From an uncultured Lachnospiraceae bacterium (GTDB lineage Bacteria; Bacillota; Clostridia; Lachnospirales; Lachnospiraceae), in the NCBI GenBank assembly GCA_947174185.1, contig CAMWHY010000019.1, forward strand, positions 1-33,166: DNA of 33,166 bases. Direction: 5' to 3'. Shown here in pieces: positions 7,894 through 16,583 of the stretch. The notes beneath the pieces were generated by a model. That model was not told the DNA's origin and did not search any database. It saw only the letters and a program-made list of their open reading frames with translations. The position numbers were made by a program, and so were the translations under genes. Positions within the stretch are counted from its first letter, which is position 1, and every line of letters starts with the position of its first letter.

Positions 7894-9069
7894 ATGGGGT
7901 ATATTTTATATATTTTGATTACAATTTTATCGGTATGGATTGCCTGTCATGTGACCGGGATGCGTGGCCGCCGGACAGCCGTATCTTTTGATGGACGGAA
8001 GGCGGTTCGGGGAAGCGGCTCCAGACAGGAAAAGATCGACCAGATCTGTGTGATGGCGATCTTTATTCTGCTCTTCGGTGTATCGGCGCTCCGTATTTAT
8101 ACGGGTAATGATTATCAGACGTATATCAGTCATTTCCATGATATCTACCGTGGTAATTATGTTGTGACGGAGCGGGGATTTAATCTGGTTGTGACAGCGG
8201 TCTATCGATTCTTTCAAAAAGAGTGCTATCTTGTAATTTTTGCACTTTTTGCTTTTTTGACAGTTGGAATTTTTTTAAAGGCATTGTATGACCAGAGCGT
8301 AGATTTTCCAATGTCCTTTTTTCTGTTTATGATGCTGGGAATTTATTTTCAGACTTACAATACGGTACGGTATTACTTTGCGCTTGCGATCGTTTTATAT
8401 TCTATGCGTTATGTTCTCAGAAAGCAATACATCAGATTTCTGATCGCCATTTTGATAGCATCGCTGTTTCATAAGACGGCGCTGATTGTAATTCCGTTGT
8501 ATCTGCTTGCCGCGATCCGGTGGAAATGGCAGCATCTTATGATTGCAGGTATATTGGCGGTATCCGGATTGTTTTTTCAGGAACAGTATATGGCGTTGTT
8601 CATAAGGCTGTATCCGTCTTACGTAAATGAAGAGGAATATCTGGCTTCGGGTGGTTTTAGCATCATTAATGTATTCCGCTGCGTGGCTGTTCTGCTATTT
8701 TCATTGTATGTGCTGAAAGGGGAAAAGGAATGGTATGCTGATCGGGAGACGCGTTTTTATTTCCAGTTAAATCTGGGAGCTTTGGCTTTATATCTTTGTT
8801 TTTCCTTTGTTCCATTTTTGTCAAGGATCGGATATTATTTGAACATCAGCCACTTGTTTTTTCTGCCTGTCCTGTTAAGGTTCATCCCAGAGAAAGTTCC
8901 GATGTCGATGGTAGGAAAAATGGGGAATATCAGCAAAAAGAAAATCTGCAGATATCTGGTATTGTTTGCAGGAGTGATCTATTTTATGATGTTTTTGTAC
9001 AAGGCAACAGCGGTCAATGTCAGGATCTTGCCATATCACAGCTGGTTATGGACTGAGATTGCAGAGTGA
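7894..9069 (+). CDS. EpsG-family polysaccharide polymerase (Wzy-like)
   Basis: The 391-residue integral membrane protein has about ten hydrophobic helices and the EpsG-family signature near the first external loop: IYTGNDYQTYISHFHDI with NDY at residues 72-74, then ERGFNLVVTAVY. EpsG-type proteins join lipid-linked repeat units outside the membrane, the role played by Wzy. GAGAGG upstream supports ATG 7894 rather than the out-of-frame ATG 7890. The gene is packed between two glycosyltransferase genes (21 nt upstream, 47 nt downstream) as expected for a repeat-unit-specific cassette. This is the only polymerase in the window; the linkage it makes cannot be predicted. Confidence 0.88.
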   Translation: MGYILYILITILSVWIACHVTGMRGRRTAVSFDGRKAVRGSGSRQEKIDQICVMAIFILLFGVSALRIYTGNDYQTYISHFHDIYRGNYVVTERGFNLVVTAVYRFFQKECYLVIFALFAFLTVGIFLKALYDQSVDFPMSFFLFMMLGIYFQTYNTVRYYFALAIVLYSMRYVLRKQYIRFLIAILIASLFHKTALIVIPLYLLAAIRWKWQHLMIAGILAVSGLFFQEQYMALFIRLYPSYVNEEEYLASGGFSIINVFRCVAVLLFSLYVLKGEKEWYADRETRFYFQLNLGALALYLCFSFVPFLSRIGYYLNISHLFFLPVLLRFIPEKVPMSMVGKMGNISKKKICRYLVLFAGVIYFMMFLYKATAVNVRILPYHSWLWTEIAE

Positions 9070-9116
9070 AACAGCTGGTTGCAGGATGTAAGGGAAGATA
9101 AAGGCAGGAGAAAGAT

Positions 9117-9896
9117 ATGAAATTCTCTATCATTGTGGTATCATTAAATGCCGGGGAGGAACTACGTAAGACCGTAGAAAGCATCCTGATACAGACTTAT
9201 CAAGATTTTGAAATCTTAGTCAAGGACGGTATGTCGAAAGACGGGTCTGTAGAGATGCTTCCCACAGATGACAGGATCCGCCTGATCAGGAAGAAAGACC
9301 AGTCGATCTATGACGCCATGAATCAGGCTGTCAGGGAAGCGGCTGGAGATTATGAGATCTTCTTAAACTGTGGTGATTATTTTTATAATGAAAAAGTTTT
9401 GGCAAGGATCGCCAAAGAGATTGCCGGCAATTCTGCGGATATCTATTATGGTCAATTATACCGGCGTATACAACAGTCAGTGGATGAACCGGCGCACGAG
9501 ATTACGGATTTTGTCTGCTATCGCAATATCCCCTGTCATCAGGCATGCGTTTATGGGAAAAAGATGTTCCAGCAGAGAGGATATGACTTGTGTTATCCGG
9601 TTAGGGCGGACTATGAACATTTTCTCTGGTGCAGATATGAGGGCGGTGCAGTATTTCACTATATGCCCTTCGTGATCGCTTCCTATGAGGGCGGTGGTTT
9701 TTCGGAGACAAAGGACAATTTAAAATGTGCCGCCGATGAGCATAAAAGGATTACCAAAAAATATCTTGGTGTAAAATGTGTGCTTTACCGGGGGATCATG
9801 ATCGTGACGCTGCAGCCATTGCGTAAGTGGATTGCAGATAACCCTCGTCTTTCCAAAGGTTATCAAAGGTTGAAAGGCATGATGTACCGAAAATGA
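9117..9896 (+). CDS. family 2 glycosyltransferase (WcaA-like)
   Basis: The 259-residue GT2 enzyme shows the standard order: MKFSIIVVSLNAGEELRKTV, QTYQDFEILVKDGMSKDGS, then KKDQSIYDAMNQAVREAAGDYEIFLNCGD. The IYDAMNQ block and NCGD in place of DxD are typical of the subgroup that includes colanic-acid-type and amylovoran-type transferases. AGGAGAAAG precedes the ATG. It would add one sugar of the repeat unit on the cytoplasmic side. No membrane helix is evident apart from a mildly hydrophobic C-terminal stretch that could rest on the membrane. Confidence 0.9.
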   Translation: MKFSIIVVSLNAGEELRKTVESILIQTYQDFEILVKDGMSKDGSVEMLPTDDRIRLIRKKDQSIYDAMNQAVREAAGDYEIFLNCGDYFYNEKVLARIAKEIAGNSADIYYGQLYRRIQQSVDEPAHEITDFVCYRNIPCHQACVYGKKMFQQRGYDLCYPVRADYEHFLWCRYEGGAVFHYMPFVIASYEGGGFSETKDNLKCAADEHKRITKKYLGVKCVLYRGIMIVTLQPLRKWIADNPRLSKGYQRLKGMMYRK

Positions 9897-10005
9897 ACGT
9901 TCTGGAAAGAACATGGGGAAGGAAAGTTTTGTAAAAAGATACAGGAAACGTTCTTTGATGTAAGGATGATATGTTAAATGGAATATGAAAGGACAGAGCT
10001 GCATT

Positions 10006-11274
10006 ATGAAGGTATTATGGATCTGTAACTTAATGCCGGCAATTATTGCCAGAGCATTGCATAAACCGGCGACCAATAAGGAAGGCTGGGTTATGGGAAC
10101 CGTATCGCAGGTGATCAAAAACCGCAATCTGACTCTGGGTATTGCATTTCCGGTGTCTGAGGAAGAACCTGTGCATGGACAGGTGAATGATATTGCATAT
10201 TATGGGTTCTATGAGGACAGCGAACATCCGGAGGAGTATGATCATTCTTTGGAATCCTTTCTGGGACTGATCTGTGAAGAATTTCAACCGGATGTAATCC
10301 ACTGTTTCGGTACGGAATATCCCCATACGCTGGCGATGCTTCGGATCAAGGAATGGAAAAGCCGTGTTCTGGTTCATTTACAGGGGATTATGGATATCTA
10401 TGCTTCGCTGTATTACGCAGGTATACCGGAAGATGTGTCAGAACGGGCAACTCTGCGTGACATTATAAAAAAGGACAGTATCTGGCGGCAGAAGGAAAAA
10501 TACGAAAAGCGGGGAGAAAATGAAAAAGAAGTGCTTCGGATTGCGGAGTATGTCTGCGGAAGGACGGAGTTTGATAAACGGTATCTGGAAGATATCAATA
10601 AATCATGTACGTATTATACCATCAATGAGACACTGCGTCAGGAATTTTATGGACCAAGATGGGAACTGGGGAATTGTTCCAGACATACAATCTTTGTAGC
10701 GCAGGGCAATTATCCCATCAAAGGAATCCATTATATGATCACGGCGCTTGCTAAGATTAGAGAGACATATCCGGATGTCCATCTCTATGTGTCTGGCGAC
10801 AATGTAACTGCTTACAGGACATTAAAGGATAAGATCAAAATATCCTCCTATGGTAAGTATCTGCGTGATCTGATGCGTGAGAATCATCTGGAGGAACATG
10901 TGACTTTTCTGGGACAGCTGACGTCTCAGGAAATGGTAGAAAGATATTTAAACACACATGTTTATGTTATTCCGTCCGTGATAGAAAATTCACCGAATTC
11001 CTTAGGGGAGGCGATGCTTCTTGGCATGCCCTGCGTTGCGGCAAAGGTTGGAGGAATCCCGTCGCTGGCGAAGGAAGATGAAGAGATTCTTATGTATGAG
11101 GCACAAGATACGGAAGCTCTGGCAGAAGCGGTAAAGAAGCTGTTTCAGGATGAGAAGCTGGCAGAGGAGCTGGGGCAGGCGGCCCATGCAAGGGCTGTGC
11201 TTACCCATGATGCACAAGCGAATTATAAAATGTTGTGCTGGGTATATGATGCGATAGCACAGAATAATAAGTAG
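10006..11274 (+). CDS. family 4 glycosyltransferase
   Basis: About 422 residues with a GT-B fold. The N-terminal domain starts MKVLWICNLMPAIIARAL, and the NKEGWVMG loop is common in capsule GT4 enzymes. The C-terminal donor domain includes FVAQGNYPIKGIHYMITAL, VTFLGQL and VIPSVIENSPNSLGEAMLLGMPCVAAKVGGIPSL, whose E-x7-E region binds the nucleotide sugar. I chose ATG 10006 because the family typically begins at MKVLW; an upstream in-frame ATG at 9985 adds only seven residues. It is the last gene of the block flanked by the two palindromes, and its stop lies just four bases before the second one. Confidence 0.92.
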   Translation: MKVLWICNLMPAIIARALHKPATNKEGWVMGTVSQVIKNRNLTLGIAFPVSEEEPVHGQVNDIAYYGFYEDSEHPEEYDHSLESFLGLICEEFQPDVIHCFGTEYPHTLAMLRIKEWKSRVLVHLQGIMDIYASLYYAGIPEDVSERATLRDIIKKDSIWRQKEKYEKRGENEKEVLRIAEYVCGRTEFDKRYLEDINKSCTYYTINETLRQEFYGPRWELGNCSRHTIFVAQGNYPIKGIHYMITALAKIRETYPDVHLYVSGDNVTAYRTLKDKIKISSYGKYLRDLMRENHLEEHVTFLGQLTSQEMVERYLNTHVYVIPSVIENSPNSLGEAMLLGMPCVAAKVGGIPSLAKEDEEILMYEAQDTEALAEAVKKLFQDEKLAEELGQAAHARAVLTHDAQANYKMLCWVYDAIAQNNK

Positions 11275-11277
11275 GTA

Positions 11278-11404
11278 GATTGAAAAATAAGATTGATATC
11301 TTATTTTTCAATCGGCAATTTGAGTCAGAGCCTCAAATTGCCTTGGTCGCAGATGAGAAACCGCCTACGCGGATTTCTCATCGCGTGTCATCGCAGCAAG
11401 CTGC
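11278..11404. repeat. palindromic repeat, copy 2, with three further hairpins in tandem
   Basis: This 150-bp gap is almost entirely self-complementary. Hairpin 1: 16-bp perfect arms at 11278-11293 and 11298-11313 (loop TGAT), the longer copy of the palindrome at 6981-7008. Hairpin 2: GGCAATTTGAG at 11314-11324 with CTCAAATTGCC at 11332-11342, a perfect 11 bp. Hairpin 3: GATGAGAAA at 11352-11360 with TTTCTCATC at 11374-11382, continued inward by CCGC/GCGG with one bulged A and outward by CGC/GCG. Hairpin 4: GCAGC/GCTGC at 11393-11404. An in-frame extension of the downstream gene crosses the whole array but has no ribosome site, so I read it as non-coding. It ends 20 nt before the next start codon and may act as a leader or mobile palindromic unit. 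Confidence 0.75.
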
Positions 11405-11423
11405 TCTGGCATGGGGGATTATT

Positions 11424-12635
11424 ATGAAGCTTACATTCATTACGAATTATCTAACCCATCATCAGCTGCCGTTTACGGAGGAGATGTACCGACGGCTGGG
11501 CAGTGATTTTGTTTTTATTGCCACGAACCAAATGGATGAGGAACGGATCCGGATGGGCTGGGCGATCGAAGACCAAAACCGATATCCGTACATCAGGTTT
11601 TATGATGATGATATGCAGTCCTGTGGTGAACTGATTATGGACTGTGATGTGCTGATCTGCGGCGGAACCCATGAAGTGTATATACATCAAAGGATCATGG
11701 CAGGAAAGATTACCTTACGGTATTTTGAACGTCTTTATAAAAAGGGACAATGGCATGCGTTTACGCCAAGGGGCTATATAAAAAAATGGAAAGAGCATAC
11801 TGCCCAGAGAAAGAAACCGGTATATCTTCTTTGCGCCGGTGGATATGTGGCGTCTGATTTTCATTTGTTTCGGGCTTATCCCGGGAAAATGTTAAAGTGG
11901 GGATATTTCCCGCAATTTATCCTGTATGATCTATGGGAATTGATGGAGGGGAAGAAGGGAAGATGCGATATCCTTTGGACCGGCAGGATGATTGGCTGGA
12001 AGCATGCTGAAGATGCGGTGGAAGCGTTAAAACTGCTTTTAGAAAAGAAAGGCACGAAAATAGACATTCACTTAACAATGATCGGAGATGGGGAATGTGC
12101 ATCCCCAATTAAGGGTATGATAGAGAGGGAAGTGATTGACGGAAAAAAACTTTCCGATGTAATCACCATACAGCCGTTTATGAGACCGGATGAAGTACGC
12201 AGTATCATGGAGAAGAGCGATATCTACCTGATGACCAGCGACTATGAGGAAGGCTGGGGAGCTGTGGTCAATGAAGCGATGAACAGCGGATGCGCGGTCA
12301 TTGCGTCCTCCGGTGCAGGAAGTGTGCCGTATCTGATCCGTCACGGGGAGAATGGCATGGTATACCGCAGCGGCGATGTAGAAGAACTGGCTGGATATTT
12401 AGGGCAGCTGGTTAGTGATGTCGCTAAGAGAAAAAAACTTGGGATTGCCGCTTATAAAACTATTGCAGATCAGTGGAATGCGGCTTCTGCCGCAGAACGG
12501 ATGGTGAAGTTTTGTAAGCAGCTGGTGCAGGGAGATTACCAGCCGGAGCCGGAAGGTCCATTGTCGCTGGCAGAACTGATCGACCCCCAAAAGGGATATG
12601 AGTATTGCCATAGGAACGGAAAGGAATCTGGCTAA
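11424..12635 (+). CDS. family 4 glycosyltransferase, paralogue A
   Basis: About 403 residues. The start at ATG 11424 (GGGGGA at 11413-11418) is fixed by alignment with the next gene: MKLTFITNYLTHHQLPF here, MQIIFVSNYINHHQLPF there. An N-terminal acceptor domain is followed by the GT-B donor domain with ILWTGRMIGWKHAEDAVEAL, TSDYEEGWGAVVNEAMNSG and VPYLIRHGENGMVY. The E-x7-E pattern is kept in EEGWGAVVNEA. The HHQLPF opening marks a small capsule GT4 subgroup. It is a tandem paralogue of the next gene and ends in TAATG, sharing one base with that gene's start. It adds a sugar to the growing lipid-linked unit; the specificity is unknown. Confidence 0.92.
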   Translation: MKLTFITNYLTHHQLPFTEEMYRRLGSDFVFIATNQMDEERIRMGWAIEDQNRYPYIRFYDDDMQSCGELIMDCDVLICGGTHEVYIHQRIMAGKITLRYFERLYKKGQWHAFTPRGYIKKWKEHTAQRKKPVYLLCAGGYVASDFHLFRAYPGKMLKWGYFPQFILYDLWELMEGKKGRCDILWTGRMIGWKHAEDAVEALKLLLEKKGTKIDIHLTMIGDGECASPIKGMIEREVIDGKKLSDVITIQPFMRPDEVRSIMEKSDIYLMTSDYEEGWGAVVNEAMNSGCAVIASSGAGSVPYLIRHGENGMVYRSGDVEELAGYLGQLVSDVAKRKKLGIAAYKTIADQWNAASAAERMVKFCKQLVQGDYQPEPEGPLSLAELIDPQKGYEYCHRNGKESG

Positions 12636-13810
12636 TGCAGATCATTTTTGTATCAAATTATATCAATCATCATCAGCTTCCGTTTTGCAAAGCAATGCTG
12701 GCACAGAACAAGGGGGAGTTCCTTTTTATTCAGACAGAACCCATGGAGCAGGAGCGGACGGCAATGGGATGGGCATTAGATGTGAAGGAATATCCTTTTG
12801 TAAGATGCTATTATGAAGAGCCGGAAAGCTGCCAGAAGCTGATCAATGAAGGAGAGATCGTCATTTTTGGCGGTGTGGAGGAGGAATCCTATATAGAACC
12901 CCGATTGGAGTCCGGTAAGCTGACGATCAGGTACAGTGAACGGATCTATAAGGAAGGGCAATGGAAATTTATTTCTCCCAGAGGATTAAAGAAGAAATAC
13001 CATGATCATATCCGTTATCGGAAAAAGAATGTTTATCTGCTTTGTTCCGGCGCTTATGTTGCATCGGATTTTCAATTGATTCATGCATATCCGGGAAAGA
13101 TGTTTACCTGGGGTTATTTTCCGGAGTTTATGGAATACCGGGCAGATGAGCTGATGGATCATAAAAGCGCTGATGGAAGTATAGAAATTCTGTGGGCAGG
13201 ACGTATGATCGACTGGAAGCATCCTGAGCATGCGATTGAGGCTGTGGGGGATGTGCTGAAAGAGAATCCTAAGGTACACCTGACGATGGCGGGCGGCGGT
13301 GAGATGGAGCCGCAGCTTAAACAGATGGCGGCGGAACTGGGAATAGAAGGAAGCATCACATTTACCGGGTTTTTATGTCCACCAGATATAAGGGAGAAAA
13401 TGCTGGGTGCAGACATTTTTCTGTTTACCAGTGATTATAAAGAGGGCTGGGGAGCTGTCTTAAATGAGGCGATGAACAGCGGCTGTGCTGTCGTTGCATC
13501 CTCCGGGATTGGGGCAGTTCCGTATCTTTTGCGCCATGGGAAAAACGGTATGGTGTATCGTAATGGAAAGATAAAAGAATTAAAGCAATACGTCAGGGAA
13601 CTCGTGGGGCAGAAAGGATTGTGCCGCAGTCTTGGACTGGCGGCTTATGAAACGATCCGTAATACATGGAATGCCGATGTGGCGGCGGCGAATCTGCTGC
13701 GTCTGCTGCGTTCCATACAGATGGAACAGCCGGAGGCGGCGGTAAGCGGTCCGGCAAGCCGCGCGGATATCATTGCGCCCGCAAAGGGATATGTGTATAC
13801 AAGAAAATAA
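12635..13810 (+). CDS. family 4 glycosyltransferase, paralogue B
   Basis: This 391-residue enzyme is clearly homologous to its upstream neighbour along the full length, including the shared blocks NHHQLPF, RYSERIYKEGQW, CSGAYVASDFQL, AYPGKM and TSDYKEGWGAVLNEAMNSGCAVVASSG. By eye roughly half the positions are identical, so the pair arose by an old tandem duplication and has since diverged. It probably recognises a different acceptor or sugar. The two genes are coupled through TAATG. The C-terminal tail (GPASRADIIAPAKGYVY) corresponds to GPLSLAELIDPQKGYEY of paralogue A. Confidence 0.92.
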   Translation: MQIIFVSNYINHHQLPFCKAMLAQNKGEFLFIQTEPMEQERTAMGWALDVKEYPFVRCYYEEPESCQKLINEGEIVIFGGVEEESYIEPRLESGKLTIRYSERIYKEGQWKFISPRGLKKKYHDHIRYRKKNVYLLCSGAYVASDFQLIHAYPGKMFTWGYFPEFMEYRADELMDHKSADGSIEILWAGRMIDWKHPEHAIEAVGDVLKENPKVHLTMAGGGEMEPQLKQMAAELGIEGSITFTGFLCPPDIREKMLGADIFLFTSDYKEGWGAVLNEAMNSGCAVVASSGIGAVPYLLRHGKNGMVYRNGKIKELKQYVRELVGQKGLCRSLGLAAYETIRNTWNADVAAANLLRLLRSIQMEQPEAAVSGPASRADIIAPAKGYVYTRK

Positions 13811-13847
13811 TAATACAATAAATTACAAAAGGAGCAGCGTTATTTAG

Positions 13848-14828
13848 ATGAATAAGAATTTAGTTTTTAATATTCTTGCCTATGAGAATGAGTACCAGAC
13901 ATCCACCCAGATGGGAGAAGGCTGTACAAATCTGGTGATCCGCAATTATCTGAAGGATTCCTTTGTCTGCCTGAAATCCTGCTTATTGCATACGCCAGAT
14001 ACAGACGCAAAATTATTTGTGAATTTTGAAATGGTGAAGGAAGATAGGATGTTGTTTGAGGAAAACGGGATCGAGATCTGTCAGCTTGCGTTTGATAAAT
14101 TTCGCTTTCCAAAAGAGTACCGTTGGGCACTGGTCAATTATCGGCTTTGTGTGCTGGATCATATTGTTTATCATATGGAATATGAGAATTTACTTGCGAT
14201 TGATACGGATGAATACTGCGTGGATGATCTTTCAGATGCATTTGCTGAGATGCAGGAAGGAATGGTTCTTTATGATACGGCGGAGCGTTTCAGCCACAGC
14301 GAACGTCAGGCGATCATGGATACGGCGGAGTTTTACTTTGGCAGGCGTGTCAATGTGCCGCATATCGGCGGAGAATTTATCGGTGGCAACAGAGATGCGA
14401 TGAAGGAATTTTTAAAGATCTGTCAGGACGTTATTGATGGTTCCTTTGCTAAGGTAGATGAGAAAAAGCTTTATAAATATAACGATGAATATGTGATGTC
14501 TGCCGCTGCCTATGCGTATGCAGAGAGAGGCAGAATCGTCAATGCAGCGCCTTATATCTATCGGTACTGGACGATCAGGAAGTTTTTCCTGGTTTCTACG
14601 AATTGGAAGTATAATTCCGTCTGTCTATGGCATATGCCGGTGGAGAAAAAGCGTGGAATGTTTAAGCTTTATAACTATTATATGAAATATAAGCGTTTTC
14701 CGGAAAAGGAAAAAGCAGCGGCAATGATGGGATTTGGCAGATCAACAAGACCGTATGTTTTATCTGATTATCCGATCCTGTTTAAAAACCGTCTTGAGGA
14801 GCGGGCAGAGAAGAAGCGGGACAAATAG
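13848..14828 (+). CDS. putative GT-A-type glycosyltransferase
   Basis: The 326-residue protein contains LLAIDTDEYCVDDL with a DxD motif at Asp119-Asp121. It sits after a strand, as in GT8/GT-A-fold enzymes that read a nucleotide sugar through a metal. Downstream are HIGGEFIGGNRDAM and YNDEYVMSAAAYAYAERGRIVNAAPYIYRYW, consistent with an acceptor-side domain that ends in a conserved aromatic cluster. I cannot assign a numbered family. AAAGGAG lies about 13 nt before the ATG, a rather long spacing. It sits 37 nt after the GT4 pair and 14 nt before the MBOAT gene, in the same transcription unit. Confidence 0.75.
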   Translation: MNKNLVFNILAYENEYQTSTQMGEGCTNLVIRNYLKDSFVCLKSCLLHTPDTDAKLFVNFEMVKEDRMLFEENGIEICQLAFDKFRFPKEYRWALVNYRLCVLDHIVYHMEYENLLAIDTDEYCVDDLSDAFAEMQEGMVLYDTAERFSHSERQAIMDTAEFYFGRRVNVPHIGGEFIGGNRDAMKEFLKICQDVIDGSFAKVDEKKLYKYNDEYVMSAAAYAYAERGRIVNAAPYIYRYWTIRKFFLVSTNWKYNSVCLWHMPVEKKRGMFKLYNYYMKYKRFPEKEKAAAMMGFGRSTRPYVLSDYPILFKNRLEERAEKKRDK

Positions 14829-14842
14829 GGAGAGAGAAAAGA

Positions 14843-16267
14843 ATGCTGTTTCCAAGTAATATATTTTTATTTTGTTTTTTGCCCGTCGTGCTTGTTTTAT
14901 ACTATGGCGGCTGTCATGTGCTGCTGAAAAACCACATGGTCGCAAAGAACATTTTATTGCTGATCGCAAGTCTGATATTTTATGCTTATGGGGAAGGATG
15001 GAATCTGATTCTCCTGATTGTCTCTATCGGGATGAATTATGTTTTTGGTCTGTTGTTTGAAAGAAAGACTGATAGTGAACGGGCGGATCATAAAAGCAGT
15101 GGTTTTAGAAGAACCATATTTGTACTGGCGCTTTTGGGAAATCTGGGGATTCTTTTTGTATTTAAATATCTTGATTTCGTAATCGCGAACAGTAACCGTT
15201 TTTTTCATACAAATCTGCCGTTGACAGAGATTGTGCTTCCCATCGGCATTTCCTTTTTTACCTTTCAGGCGCTTTCCTATATTATAGACGTATATCGCGG
15301 TACCGTCCGCGTTCAGCGGGATCCGATCAAGCTGGGACTGTATATTGCACTGTTTCCGCAGCTTGTTGCCGGACCTGTTGTTCGTTATGATGCAATAGAG
15401 AAGCAGATGGTTGATAGGAAGGAATCCTATTCGCTGTTTGGAGAAGGAGTGGTACGTTTTATTGTCGGTCTTGGGAAAAAGGTGCTGCTTGCGGATACAA
15501 TGGCACTGTTTGCGTCGAGGATTTTGACGGAGGTTTCTGGCGGCAGTGCAATCAGCGTTTCGATGGCATGGCTTGGGGCGGTGGCTTATACGCTGCAGAT
15601 CTATTATGATTTTTCAGGATATTCGGATATGGCGATCGGTCTTGGGAAAATGTTTGGATTTACATTTATGGAGAACTTTAACTATCCGTATATCTCAAAA
15701 AGCGTTTCGGAATTTTGGCGCAGGTGGCATATTTCTATTGCTACATGGTTTCGCGATTATGTATATATCCCATTAGGCGGCAATACCCATGACTGGCGTA
15801 CCTACCGGAACATTTTTGTTGTCTGGCTTTTGACCGGCTTGTGGCATGGCGCAGGATGGACGTATATTATGTGGGGAATGTTGTATTTTGTTGTGCTGGT
15901 GGCGGAGCGTCTGACCGGGCTTGGGAGGAGAAGAAAACTTCCGCCGGTGGTTGACCACATCTATACGATGCTGATCGTTATCGTCGGTATGGCGATCTTT
16001 ATGTCGCCGTCATTATCGGTTGCAATGCAGTATTTAAGAAATATGTTTGGAATCGGTGCGGCGGGAGTCGTAGATGCAGTGACGGTATTTTATCTGAAGG
16101 ACAACTGGATCTTCTTTACTCTGGCGGTATTGTTCGTTACACCGATTGGGAAGAAATTGGAAAAGATCTCCTGGTTGTATCAGATCCTTTTGGGATTCAT
16201 TTTACTGCTGTCGATTGTCTATATCCTGAAGGGAAATTATAGTCCGTTTATCTACTTTAGCTTTTGA
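14843..16267 (+). CDS. MBOAT family membrane O-acyltransferase (AlgI/DltB-like)
   Basis: The 474-residue polytopic protein carries the MBOAT hallmarks: IVLPIGISFFTFQALSYIID, YDFSGYSDMAIGLGKMFGF, FWRRWHISIATWFRDYVYIPLGGN and GLWHGAGWTYIMWG. The catalytic-type His is at residue 335. Relatives (AlgI, DltB, PatA) move an acyl group from a cytoplasmic donor across the membrane, where a partner protein places it on a polysaccharide, teichoic acid or peptidoglycan. GGGAGAGA sits before the ATG. The likely partner is the DHHW protein at 16785, as in alginate O-acetylation. The normally tight coupling of such pairs is broken here by 517 bp of repeats. Confidence 0.93.
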   Translation: MLFPSNIFLFCFLPVVLVLYYGGCHVLLKNHMVAKNILLLIASLIFYAYGEGWNLILLIVSIGMNYVFGLLFERKTDSERADHKSSGFRRTIFVLALLGNLGILFVFKYLDFVIANSNRFFHTNLPLTEIVLPIGISFFTFQALSYIIDVYRGTVRVQRDPIKLGLYIALFPQLVAGPVVRYDAIEKQMVDRKESYSLFGEGVVRFIVGLGKKVLLADTMALFASRILTEVSGGSAISVSMAWLGAVAYTLQIYYDFSGYSDMAIGLGKMFGFTFMENFNYPYISKSVSEFWRRWHISIATWFRDYVYIPLGGNTHDWRTYRNIFVVWLLTGLWHGAGWTYIMWGMLYFVVLVAERLTGLGRRRKLPPVVDHIYTMLIVIVGMAIFMSPSLSVAMQYLRNMFGIGAAGVVDAVTVFYLKDNWIFFTLAVLFVTPIGKKLEKISWLYQILLGFILLLSIVYILKGNYSPFIYFSF

Positions 16268-16328
16268 GGCACGGCGGTTGCATTCGGCATATTTAGACAA
16301 TTGCAGGGCTTAGTTTTCTTAATCTTCC

Positions 16329-16470
16329 GTTGCGCAACATAGACAATATCACCGCAGGGCACGCTTCCGCTGCGCACGCTCTGCAGCGGCACTAGGATGC
16401 CAAAGAACGGCATCTAAGTGCCGGCGAGCGTACAAGCACCCTGCTTGTGATATGGTCTATATTGCACAAC
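16329..16470 (+). repeat. 142-nt palindromic structured repeat, copy 1
   Basis: The ends are imperfect terminal inverted repeats of 24 nt: 16329-16352 (starting GTTGCGCAACATAGAC) and 16447-16470 (ending GTCTATATTGCACAAC). Almost the whole element folds on itself. GCAGGG at 16354-16359 pairs with CCCTGC at 16439-16444, ACGCTC at 16376-16381 pairs with GAGCGT at 16426-16431, and an apical hairpin is built from GATGCC and GGCATC around AAAGAAC. A second copy, about nine in ten positions identical and also 142 nt, lies in opposite orientation at 18006-18147. It has no coding capacity. It resembles a non-autonomous mobile palindromic unit (MITE-like). Confidence 0.85.
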
Positions 16471-16583
16471 TGTGTTACTGGAATACTAAAATACAGAAAT
16501 ATATAGTTTGTAGCAATTCCGGATAACAAGTATATCGAATTAATGAAATATAAGATTACTGAAATGCAGGAAACTTGAAGGAG

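Noticed and set aside
9896-9915. GTTCT/AGAAC hairpin after the GT2 gene as a terminator
   Set aside because: The stem has only five pairs and no T-tract follows.
11280-11423. In-frame N-terminal extension of the GT4 gene (48 residues)
   Set aside because: The extension crosses four hairpins, has no ribosome site, and its paralogue begins exactly at the residue matching ATG 11424.
16321-16470. tRNA or known riboswitch in the structured repeat
   Set aside because: No cloverleaf, T-loop or riboswitch core that I recognise is present, and the terminal inverted repeats point to a palindromic repeat unit instead.
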